From NCBI GenBank assembly GCA_016707895.1, contig JADJGV010000013.1, positions 296,183 to 360,182 on the forward strand: a stretch of DNA of 64,000 nucleotides, given 5' to 3'. The notes under the pieces were generated by a model. That model saw nothing but the letters and a program-made list of their open reading frames with translations, was not told the origin of the DNA and did not search any database. Positions 44,568 through 53,593 of this stretch are shown in pieces. A program made the position numbers and the translations under genes. This stretch comes from Myxococcales bacterium. Its GTDB lineage: Bacteria; Myxococcota_A; Polyangia; Haliangiales; Haliangiaceae. Positions within the stretch are counted from its first letter, which is position 1; each line of letters starts with the position of its first letter.

Positions 44568-45329
44568 CTATTTCTGCCGGTACATGAACTGGACGATCGA
44601 ACACACCGGCGCGGGCTGCCCGTTGATCATGAACGGGTTGTAGCGCCAGCGGCGGATCTCGCGCTTCAGCTTCTCGTCGTACGCGGCGAAGCCCGACGAC
44701 TTGAGCACGGTGACGCCGTCGACCGCGCCGCCGCGGCTGACGCAGACCTTGACCGGGATGATCAGCTGGGTCTTGCCCGAGCGGCTGATCTCGGTCTTGG
44801 TGACGTCGTCCGGGAAGATGTTCTTGTCGCCCGACACGCGCTGCTGATCGAACGCCGTCGGCGGCACGATCTGCGGGGGCTGCGGCGGGGGCGGCGGGGG
44901 CGGCGGGGGCGGCGGGGGCGGCGGACCGCCCGTGGCCACGCCACCGGCGACGCCGTTGGGATCGCCGTTCTCGTCACCATCCGGATCGCCGTCGGGCGGC
45001 CCGTCGGCGCCGTCGCTGGCCTCGGCCGGCTTGTCCTCCGGCTTGGCGATGGTCGGCTGCACCGGCTCGGTCGGCTTGACCTTCTTGACCACCGGCTTCT
45101 TCTGCGTCTCGAGCTTCTTGCCGCCCTTGAGCGGCGGGGGGGGCGGCGGCGGCGGCGCGATGGCCAGGTCGACGCCGGACCCCGGCACGTCCAGCTTCTT
45201 GATGTCCCAGAACGACTTGACCATCAGCGCCGTGCCCGCGGCCGCGTGGCCGGCGACCACGACGATGAGCAGGCCCAAGGCCCACGTCATGCCCTTCGAT
45301 CGCTTTGATTCCGCGTAGTTCTCGAACAT
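44568..45329 (-). CDS. TonB-family energy transducer
   Basis: A 253-residue protein: a short cytoplasmic start, one membrane helix (WALGLLIVVVAGHAAAGTALM), a Pro-rich periplasmic linker with runs of eight and about fourteen Pro and a Lys/Pro stretch, a Gly/Asp-rich part, and a TonB_C domain (TQLIIPVKVCVSRGGAVDGV, IRRWRYNPFMINGQP, CSIVQFMY). It links inner-membrane ExbB-ExbD to outer-membrane receptors such as the one at 37682. The Cys residues in the TonB_C domain are a common myxobacterial variant. It is 25 nt after the upstream TPR gene. Confidence 0.93.
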   Translation of the reverse strand: MFENYAESKRSKGMTWALGLLIVVVAGHAAAGTALMVKSFWDIKKLDVPGSGVDLAIAPPPPPPPPLKGGKKLETQKKPVVKKVKPTEPVQPTIAKPEDKPAEASDGADGPPDGDPDGDENGDPNGVAGGVATGGPPPPPPPPPPPPPPQPPQIVPPTAFDQQRVSGDKNIFPDDVTKTEISRSGKTQLIIPVKVCVSRGGAVDGVTVLKSSGFAAYDEKLKREIRRWRYNPFMINGQPAPVCSIVQFMYRQK

Positions 45330-45353
45330 GTCAGGCTCCTCGAGGTCCTACGG

Positions 45354-46244
45354 TCAGGTTCCGCTGCCGGGGGGAGTTCCGGCGGGAGCAGCGGGGGCGG
45401 CCCCGCCAGCGGCGGCCTGTGCCTTCTTGGCCTCTTCCCGTAGAACGCGCGCCTGCTGGGCAAAGACCTGAGCTTCTGCTTGATCGATCTGGTAGGCCCA
45501 GGACTGGGCGTTGGCCACCGAGCGGTTGCCCCACAGACCCTGCGAGGTGCCCCACAGGGCGATGGTCTTGGGGTCGAGCTTGATGCCCTCCTCAGCCGCC
45601 TGGAGGCCGATCTCGGCGATCTCGCACCGCTCGGCCCCGAAAACCTTGTCGCGGCCGCCGAACAGCTTGCCGAACGACACGTTGGCGATGGCCGACAGCG
45701 CGGCGATCTTGCCGGGGATGTCCTTGGCCGCCTCGACGTCCTTGCGGTACCAGTCGATGGCCGAGCGCCAGTCGCCGGACTTGAGGTAGATGCCCGCGAC
45801 GGTCTGCAGCACGTCGCGCGAGGCGGGATCGCGCTCGTGCTCCTTCTTCCAGAAGGTCAGCGCCGCCTCGTACTGATCCGCGTCGATCCAGATGCCGGTG
45901 ATGAGCTTGCGGATCTTGGTGTCGTTGGGGTGCTTGGCCAGCCACCACGCCAGCTGCGCGGTCGCCTTTTCGGCCAGCGCCTTGTTCTCGGCCGTGTCGA
46001 CGCCCGGCTTGAACATGCGGCTGTAGGTGATGCCGAGGTTGTGGTGGGCCTCCTCGAGCTGCGGGGCCTTGGCGATCGCCGTCTCGAAGTGCGCCGCCGC
46101 CTTGTCGTAGTTCTGCTCGCCGTACTCGGCGTTGCCCTTCTGCACCGCGCGCCGCGCCGACAGCTCGTTGCAGCCGCCGAGGACGAGCGCGAGCGCCACC
46201 AGGATCGTCGCAGACACACTCGTCGGAAGTGACGGCCGGCTCAT
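45354..46244 (-). CDS. TPR lipoprotein of the TonB-ExbB cluster
   Basis: A 296-residue lipoprotein (signal ending LVLGGC) with TPR units from about residue 30 to 200 (GNAEYGEQNYDKAAAHFETA, EEAHHNLGITYSRM, AGIYLKSGDWRSAIDWYRKD) and an Ala/Pro-rich end. TPR lipoproteins encoded with TonB and ExbB probably organise the complex at the envelope. ATG 46244 is the first Met compatible with the signal. It shares a direction and a short gap with tonB, and a 197-nt gap with AgmX-like upstream. Exact partner unknown. Confidence 0.85.
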   Translation of the reverse strand: MSRPSLPTSVSATILVALALVLGGCNELSARRAVQKGNAEYGEQNYDKAAAHFETAIAKAPQLEEAHHNLGITYSRMFKPGVDTAENKALAEKATAQLAWWLAKHPNDTKIRKLITGIWIDADQYEAALTFWKKEHERDPASRDVLQTVAGIYLKSGDWRSAIDWYRKDVEAAKDIPGKIAALSAIANVSFGKLFGGRDKVFGAERCEIAEIGLQAAEEGIKLDPKTIALWGTSQGLWGNRSVANAQSWAYQIDQAEAQVFAQQARVLREEAKKAQAAAGGAAPAAPAGTPPGSGT

Positions 46245-46441
46245 AAGCCGCGGCACTGTACAGAAGTGGTCCCCACGCGTAAAGAGGCTCCGCACCCCGC
46301 AAGGGATACACGAGCGCGTCGATGCGCGATGCCCTGGCGCCATAAAACGCCCTGGCACCCCACCGCGTTGCGTCGACCGAACATCGCACACATGTCCCAA
46401 CGCCGACGGCGACGCGGGGGCCCGACGCGGTGCGGCGTCCA

Positions 46442-47089
46442 TCACTTCAACCTGATCGGGTACTGCACGATGTAGTCGGTGCGATCCGGCTCACCGGAGT
46501 CGGGAACCTGGATCGCCATGGCCTTGGTGCGCAGGCAGTCGGTGAAGCGGTCCGCGCTGGCGCCCTTGAGATCGTGCAGCGTCGGGTAGACGTCGGTCGG
46601 CGTCAGCGTGCCCTTGGCCACCGCGACGGTCATCGTCACGTAGACGAAGGGATCGTCGCCGCGATCGGCGGGATCGAACTTGCCGGCGCAGGCGGCCACC
46701 AGCGGCTTGAGCTGCAGGTAGACCTTGGCGGTCACCGCCGAGTCCATCGTGCGCTTGCTGGGCGGCATCCCCGGCGGATCGATCGGCGGGCCGTAGGCGT
46801 CGCCGCGGTGATCCTGGACGACCGCGCCGTTGTCCATCACGTACGTGCGAGTGCCGCGATCGGGCGCGACGCCGCGGGCGACGTCGCCCGGCGCCGCCGG
46901 TCCCTCGCCCGGCACCTCGACCTTGCCGACCGGGGGCCGGCCCGCGGGCGGCTTGGCGCCGGCGCGCGGCGCGGCCGAGCCGGCGGGGCCGGCGGGCGCC
47001 GACGAGGAGGAGCTACCGCCGCGCCACCAGATGACGGCGATCGCGATCACGGCCAGCGCGACCACGGCGCCGAGCAGACGAGCACGCAT
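46442..47089 (-). CDS. AgmX/PglI C-terminal-domain protein
   Basis: A 215-residue protein with an N-terminal membrane helix (LLGAVVALAVIAIAVIWW), a Ser/Ala/Pro-rich linker, and a C-terminal region (KVYLQLKPLVAACAGKFDP, DPFVYVTMTVAVAKGTLTPTDVYP, FTDCLRTKAMAIQVP) that fits the AgmX/PglI C-terminal domain of myxobacterial motility and glycosylation-associated proteins. The two Cys in the domain are typical. The target is unknown; the position upstream of the TPR-TonB cluster suggests an envelope role. Confidence 0.7.
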   Translation of the reverse strand: MRARLLGAVVALAVIAIAVIWWRGGSSSSSAPAGPAGSAAPRAGAKPPAGRPPVGKVEVPGEGPAAPGDVARGVAPDRGTRTYVMDNGAVVQDHRGDAYGPPIDPPGMPPSKRTMDSAVTAKVYLQLKPLVAACAGKFDPADRGDDPFVYVTMTVAVAKGTLTPTDVYPTLHDLKGASADRFTDCLRTKAMAIQVPDSGEPDRTDYIVQYPIRLK

Positions 47090-47117
47090 GGTGGGGTACT
47101 AGCACCGACGCATCAGG

Positions 47118-47271
47118 CGATCCACTCGACCTCGCCGGCGAGCACGCGCGCCAGCGCCAGGCGTCTCGCGTATCGGGCGGGGGCCCCGGCGGGGCATGCC
47201 CCCGCCGGGGGAGGGCTTGTCGACAAGCCCTCCTACGAGACGATCCACTCGACCTCGCCGGCGAGCACGCG
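47118..47271 (-). repeat. direct repeat of the birA 3' end around a double hairpin
   Basis: 31 bp at 47241-47271 (inside birA) are repeated exactly at 47118-47148. Read on the minus strand the second copy encodes VLAGEVEWIA and a stop, where birA itself ends VLAGEVEWIVS. About 90 bp lie between, including the double hairpin at 47181-47232. Confidence 0.85.
47181..47232 (-). repeat. double-hairpin element, copy 5 (after birA stop)
   Basis: Hairpin B CCCCGGCGGGG... to ...CCCCGCCGGGG at 47184-47210, then hairpin A, a 22-bp perfect palindrome at 47211-47232 around GTCGAC. It directly abuts the birA TAG (47233-47235). Confidence 0.8.
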
Positions 47272-47957
47272 GTGGCGGGCGCCGTCGGCCTCGACCACCA
47301 GCGCGCCGTCGCGATCGAGCCCGCGGGCGATCCCGGTGACGCGATCGGTGCGCACCACCAGCGCCGGCGCCATCCGCGCCTCCCACGCCGGGGCGATCGC
47401 GGCGACGCCCGCGGCCTGGTAGCGCTCGATCCACGGCGCCAGCTCGGCCAGCAGCCGCTCGAGGAACGCGTCGCGATCGACCCAGCGGCCGAGCACGTCG
47501 CCGATCGTGGCCGCCCGCGCGGCGACCTCGGGCGGCAGGTCGGCGGCGTCGCCGTTGACGTTGACGCCGATCCCGACCACCACCGCCTCGCCGGTGCTCT
47601 CGCACAGCACGCCGGCCAGCTTGCGCCAGCCGCCCGCGCCGGGGACCAGCACGTCGTTGGGCCACTTCAGCGCCGCGGCGGCGACGCCCTCGGCGCGGAC
47701 CGCGTCGCAGACGCCCACGCCGACGGCCAGCGTCAGCGGCGGCACCGGCACCCCGGCCCCCAGCCGCAGCACGATCGACAGGTAGATCGAGCGGCCCGGC
47801 GGCGACGCCCAGGCGCGGCCGTGGCGGCCGCGGCCGGCGGTCTGGGCCTCGGCGGTGACGATCGCGCCGTGGGGGGCGCCGGCCCGGGCCCAGGCCAGCG
47901 CCAGGTCGTTGGTCGAGCCGACGGTGGCGTGGGCCTGGCGGGCGACGCCGAGCCAGC

Positions 47958-47961
<4 letters not shown>
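47233..47961 (-). CDS. birA: biotin--[acetyl-CoA-carboxylase] ligase
   Basis: A 242-residue ligase that attaches biotin to acyl-CoA carboxylases through biotinyl-AMP. Signatures: ATVGSTNDLALAWARAGAPHG, the biotin/ATP loop AGRGRHGRAWASPPG, LKWPNDVLVPG, RKLAGVLCES and VVVGIGVNVN. A short C-terminal SH3-like part (GALVVEADGARHRVLAGEV) follows. There is no N-terminal DNA-binding domain, so it is a ligase only. GTG 47961 overlaps the nadC stop (GTGA). The final two codons and stop (GTC TCG TAG) differ from the repeated copy downstream, suggesting that the gene end was replaced when the hairpin element arrived. Confidence 0.93.
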
Positions 47962-48830
<869 letters not shown>

Positions 48831-48856
48831 GGCGGCAGCATGCCCGCTGCCGCGGG

Positions 48857-49507
48857 TTACCGCCACTGCTCGATGCGCCACCCGTGCGCGCGGGCGTGGC
48901 GCCACAGCCGCACGTCGGGGTTGACCGCCACCGGCGTGCCGACCCGCGCCAGCATCGGCAGATCGTTGTAGCTGTCGGAGTAGAACGTCGACGTCGCCAG
49001 GTCGATGTCGGCGGCGCGGGCGAACGCCTCGACCAGCGTCACCTTGTGCACGCCGAAGCTCATCGCGGCCAGCCTGCCGGTGAAGCGCCCGTCGACGACC
49101 TCGAGCCGCGAGCACAGCGTGTGCTCGATGCCCAGGCCGCGGGCCACCGACTCGGCGGCGTACTGGGTGGCGCCGGTGGCCAGCACGACCACGTCGCCGG
49201 CGGCCCGGTGGGTGGCGATCGCGTGGCGGGCGGCCGGCGCGATCATCGGCACCACGTCCTGGGCGTACCAGGCCGCCGCGGCCTCGATCATCGGCCCCTC
49301 GGGCTGGCCGGTCAGCTCGGCGGTCAGCTTGGTGGCCAGCGCCTCGAGGTCGAGCACCGCGGCCTTGTACAAGAGGCTCCAGCCGATCGCCCGCGCGAGC
49401 CCGGCGGTCGACAGCTCGCCGCGCCGCCGCTGGAAGCGCATCCAGCTCATGCCGGTGTCGCTGGTGAGCACGGTGTGATCGAGGTCGAACAGCGCCGCGG
49501 ACCGCAT
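48857..49507 (-). CDS. HAD-IB family phosphatase (SerB-like)
   Basis: A 216-residue HAD hydrolase: motif I FDLDHTVLTSDT, motif II LATGATQYAAESVA, motif III with YSDSYNDLPML and the following VGTPVAVNPD. The helical cap (RFQRRRGELSTAGLARAIG) matches the HAD-IB subfamily, close to SerB/phosphoserine phosphatase and to acyltransferase-associated phosphatases. The substrate is not certain. ATG 49507 is in the same direction as nadC (26-nt gap), so it probably belongs to that operon. A weak -24/-12-like sequence lies 13 nt upstream. Confidence 0.85.
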   Translation of the reverse strand: MRSAALFDLDHTVLTSDTGMSWMRFQRRRGELSTAGLARAIGWSLLYKAAVLDLEALATKLTAELTGQPEGPMIEAAAAWYAQDVVPMIAPAARHAIATHRAAGDVVVLATGATQYAAESVARGLGIEHTLCSRLEVVDGRFTGRLAAMSFGVHKVTLVEAFARAADIDLATSTFYSDSYNDLPMLARVGTPVAVNPDVRLWRHARAHGWRIEQWR

Positions 49508-49562
49508 CGCCGGTGGCGTAGCACGCTTCCCTCCCCTGCGTTCAGCTGCCAAGCTGGCCGCG

Positions 49563-50054
49563 ATGGCCACCAACGAGCTCCCGCCCTGCGGCCTGTACCG
49601 CACCACGACCAAGATCGGCGACTGCGAGGCCGATCGGCTGGTCTACTTCCACAACCACGGCGACCCCGGCCCGGGCTTCTACTTCCCCGAGAAGTGGGTG
49701 AAGAACCGCGCGCAGTTCTCGGCCCGCGGCACCACCGCGCCCAAGGGCTTCGACGGCGCTGGCCTCAAGCCGCTGCCGCGCGAGGGCTTCTACCGGGTGG
49801 CCAAGACCTTCCACTGCTGCAGCAAGAAGTGCGTCGAGTTCACGCCCGAGACCTTCGTGCAGCTCGGCTACAACGGCAACGGCGTGGCGCTGCTGTTCAG
49901 CCCCGAGTACAGCGGCACCGGCTTCGACCTGCCGGAGCGCGGCACCAAGATCGACGACGACGTGCTGGCCAACCTGGTGCTGCTCCAGATCCGCGAGAAG
50001 AACGACGTGCGCGACGACATCCCGGCGTTCCCGCGGGTCAACATCATCCATTGA
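49563..50054 (+). CDS. conserved hypothetical protein
   Basis: A 163-residue protein. The pattern GLYRTTTKIGDCEADRLVYF, then HNHGDPGPGFYFPEKWV, EGFYRVAKTFHCCSKKCVEFTP and FDLPERGTKIDDDVLANL is compact and well mixed in charge and aromatics, so it is a real globular protein without a signal or helix anchor. The four Cys (one early, CCSKKC later) may bind a metal or form a disulfide. I do not recognise a family, though the style is typical of Myxococcota core genes. It diverges from the HAD gene by 55 nt and ends 170 nt before the metzincin-like gene. Confidence 0.7.
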   Translation: MATNELPPCGLYRTTTKIGDCEADRLVYFHNHGDPGPGFYFPEKWVKNRAQFSARGTTAPKGFDGAGLKPLPREGFYRVAKTFHCCSKKCVEFTPETFVQLGYNGNGVALLFSPEYSGTGFDLPERGTKIDDDVLANLVLLQIREKNDVRDDIPAFPRVNIIH

Positions 50055-50224
50055 GTGACGTGTGACCGCCCGCGGGCGGTCCGCGCGCGCGGGGGCGGCG
50101 ACCGGTGGGCGCGCCAGTCGTCGCGCGGGGTTGCGGCTGGCCTCGGGCTTGCGAAAGGCCTCGGCGCCGCCGGACGACGCCCCATGCGGGGGCGGGCGCC
50201 GGCGGTGCTCGCACGAGGACTCCC

Positions 50225-51910
50225 ATGCGCACGACCGCTCCGCTCCGCTTGCTCCCCTGGCTCTCGGCCGCGCTCCTGACCGCCGCCGCCTGCACCTCCG
50301 CCGACGACGCCGCTGACGGCGCCGGCGACCTCGGCTCCGACGAGGCCGCCGTGATGGGCGGCACCAGCTTCGCCGGCTCCTGCCCGGCCGACGTCCGCGC
50401 CTACGTCGAGGACACCATGCTGCACGGGCGGGTCGCGCTCGGCAGCGCGGCGTTCGCGCAGTGCCTCGACCAGGGGCTGCGCACCAGCGTCACGATCGGC
50501 GCGGTGGGCGTCGGCCCGTACACGTCGTGCGACGGCGATCCCGACGACGGGCGCGGGCTCGACGTGCAGGTGCCGCGGATCCTCGCGGCCGCGCGCACCC
50601 CGGCGTCGCTGCAGTTCAACTGCGATCCCAACGGCGCCGGCAACGCCAACGCCCAGATCGCGAGCTACGACCACGCCGGCGCCGAGGTGATGACGCTGAG
50701 CGGCTGGTTCTTCAACGCGGCGCGCACGTTCTACAAGCTGCCGCCGTGCCCGCTGGGTGACGCCAGCGGCGACGGCACCACCTGCGTGGTCAACCCCTGG
50801 GGCGCGGGCATCATCGCGCACGAGGTGCTGCACCAGCGCGGCTACGGGCATGGCGACAACGACGACAACGCCGCGGCGCGCACCGCGTGCGGCATCCCGG
50901 CGACGACGCCCTGGCACTTCCAGTTCAACACCGCGCCGTACATCGTCGGCTACTGCGTCGACGCGGTGCTGCGCCAGTCCGAGCTGACCTGCGGCCCGCT
51001 CGACACCTGCCCGGCCGGGTCGGTGCGCATCCTCGACGGCATCAACGCCAGCTCGTGTCACTGCGAGGTCGATCCCGGCGTCGATCCGATGGCCGGCGGC
51101 CCGGCCGCGATCATGAACGGCGCCGGCAACCTCGACGTGTTCGTCCGCGGCGCCAACAGCGACGTGCGCGAGCGCTACTACGCCGGGTCGGGCTGGCAGC
51201 CGTGGGCGTCGCGCGGCGGCGCGGTGGCGTCGCAACCGAGCGCGGTGGTCTACAACGGCAAGACCTACCTGTTCGCGCGCAGCGGCTACAGCGGCGCCTA
51301 CGCGAACGCGCTCCTGCAGCGGGTCTATGATCCAGCGACCGCGACCTGGGGCACGTGGCAGCTGGTCGACTGGACGCCGATGGGCTCGGCGCCGGCGCCG
51401 GTGGTGAGCGAGGGGCGCATCGTCGTGTTCGCCCGCATGCCCGACGGCTCGCTGTCGCACAACATCTTCGCCGGTAGCTGGAGCGGCTGGATCGCGGTGC
51501 CGGGCGGCGGCAACCTGGCGTCGGCGCCAGCGGCGGTGGTCGCCAACGGTCGCCTGATGGTCTTCGCCCGCGCGACCGATCGCACGCTGGTCTACAAGTA
51601 CTACGCTAACGGCTGGAGCTCGTGGCTGTCGCTGGGCGGCATCATCCAGTCGGCGCCGTCGGCGGTGATGGCGGGCGGCCGCCTGGCGGTCTACGTGACC
51701 AACCACGAGGGCATCGTCCACCAGATCTACTCCGACAACACCGGCGCCACCTGGTCGGGCTGGGTGCCGTTCGCCGGCGCGGTCAGCTCCGCGCCCACCG
51801 CGATGATGGCCGGCGCGCGGCTGGTGATCTTCGCCCGCGGCACCGACGGCGCCCTGCTCCACCGCTACTACGACAACGGGTGGTCCGGCTGGATCTCGCT
51901 GGGCTCGTGA
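50225..51910 (+). CDS. lipoprotein: metzincin-like metalloprotease with PLL-type beta-propeller
   Basis: A 561-residue lipoprotein (signal ending LTAAAC). Residues about 45-290 contain a full HExxHxxGxxH metzincin zinc motif, HEVLHQRGYGH, with surrounding Cys suited to disulfides. Residues about 295-561 are repeats of roughly 45-50 residues (SGWQPWASRGG, SWSGWIAVPGGGN, NGWSSWLSLGG, NGWSGWISLGS), a beta-propeller of the PLL/tectonin kind that usually binds sugars. The layout suggests a protease targeted to a glycan surface, possibly for predation or defence (inference). ATG 50225; a sigma-54-like sequence at 50195-50208 is 16 nt upstream and only weakly supported. Confidence 0.8.
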   Translation: MRTTAPLRLLPWLSAALLTAAACTSADDAADGAGDLGSDEAAVMGGTSFAGSCPADVRAYVEDTMLHGRVALGSAAFAQCLDQGLRTSVTIGAVGVGPYTSCDGDPDDGRGLDVQVPRILAAARTPASLQFNCDPNGAGNANAQIASYDHAGAEVMTLSGWFFNAARTFYKLPPCPLGDASGDGTTCVVNPWGAGIIAHEVLHQRGYGHGDNDDNAAARTACGIPATTPWHFQFNTAPYIVGYCVDAVLRQSELTCGPLDTCPAGSVRILDGINASSCHCEVDPGVDPMAGGPAAIMNGAGNLDVFVRGANSDVRERYYAGSGWQPWASRGGAVASQPSAVVYNGKTYLFARSGYSGAYANALLQRVYDPATATWGTWQLVDWTPMGSAPAPVVSEGRIVVFARMPDGSLSHNIFAGSWSGWIAVPGGGNLASAPAAVVANGRLMVFARATDRTLVYKYYANGWSSWLSLGGIIQSAPSAVMAGGRLAVYVTNHEGIVHQIYSDNTGATWSGWVPFAGAVSSAPTAMMAGARLVIFARGTDGALLHRYYDNGWSGWISLGS

Positions 51911-51942
51911 TCCGCGGCGCCGCGCCGGGCGTACCGATCGCC

Positions 51943-52818
51943 ATGACCGCCCCCGCCCCTGGCGCCGCCGACGTGATGCGGCTCCTCACGGCCGCCGAGG
52001 CGGTCGCGGCGATCGCCGCCGACCTGGCGGTCCGGCTCGAGGGCGCGGCGGTGCCTGGCGACATCGCGGCGCGGGCGGCGGCGGTGGCGGCGCTCGCGGC
52101 GCCCGGGCTGTCCGACGCTCCGGAGCCCCAGCAGCGCGCGACGCTGGGCGCCATCCGCGCGCTCCTCCGGCAGGCTGGCGACCTGGTCTCGGCGCCGACC
52201 CGGCCCGCCGGGTGGAGCTACGACGACCCGACCCTGCTCGACGAGCAAGGCCGGGCGTCGCGCGCTTTCGGCCCCATCCTGGCGGCGCAGCTCGCGCGCC
52301 TCGGCCCGCCGCCGCGCGGCCACCGTCACGTGCTCGACGTCGGCACCGGCGCCGGCCACCTGGCGCTGGGCCTGGCCGAGGCGCTGCCCGACGCCCACGT
52401 CACCGGCATCGACGTGTGGCCGCCGGCGCTGGCCTGCGCCCACGCCAACGTCGCCCGCGCCGGCCTCGGCCATCGCGTCACGATCGCGGCCCGCGACGCC
52501 GCCACCCTCGACGAGCGCGAGCGCTACGACCTGGCCTGGGTGCCGGGGCCGTTCCTGCCGGCCGCGACGCTGGCGCCGATCCTCGACGGCACCCGCGCCG
52601 CGCTCGTGCCCGGCGGCGTGGTGTGCTTCGGCCTCTACGCCGGCCCCGACGACCCGCTGGCCGACGCGGTGATCGCGCTGCGCACCGCCCGCTCCGGCGG
52701 GCTACCGATGATCGCGGCCGACGCGATCGCGTGGATCGCCGGCGCCGGCTTCCGCGACGTCCACGAGGTGCCCCGCACCTGGGCCCTGCCGCTGCGGCTG
52801 ATCGCCGGCCGGCGCTGA
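51943..52818 (+). CDS. SAM-dependent methyltransferase
   Basis: A 291-residue protein. An N-terminal helical region of about 100 residues is followed by a class I methyltransferase core: motif I VLDVGTGAGHLALGLAE, then the second strand VTGIDVWPPAL, VTIAARDAATLD, and the YDLAWVPGPFLP strand. The N-terminal part resembles the dimerisation region of small-molecule O-methyltransferases, but the substrate cannot be read. ATG 51943 is used; a GTG at 51907 overlapping the metzincin-like stop is possible, so the two genes may be one operon. It is followed by a convergent CPBP protease. Confidence 0.8.
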   Translation: MTAPAPGAADVMRLLTAAEAVAAIAADLAVRLEGAAVPGDIAARAAAVAALAAPGLSDAPEPQQRATLGAIRALLRQAGDLVSAPTRPAGWSYDDPTLLDEQGRASRAFGPILAAQLARLGPPPRGHRHVLDVGTGAGHLALGLAEALPDAHVTGIDVWPPALACAHANVARAGLGHRVTIAARDAATLDERERYDLAWVPGPFLPAATLAPILDGTRAALVPGGVVCFGLYAGPDDPLADAVIALRTARSGGLPMIAADAIAWIAGAGFRDVHEVPRTWALPLRLIAGRR

Positions 52819-52821
52819 GCG

Positions 52822-53568
<747 letters not shown>

Positions 53569-53593
53569 GGGACGGCCTCTCGCCGCGACGCGC

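Noticed and set aside
49521..49534. GG-N10-GC 13 nt before the HAD phosphatase start
   Set aside because: The -24 box (GGAGG) is far from GGCAC; GG-N10-GC alone is expected often by chance at this GC content.
50195..50208. GG-N10-GC 16 nt before the metzincin-like gene
   Set aside because: Spacing lies outside the 13-15 nt group and the match is moderate; kept only as a remark in the gene entry.
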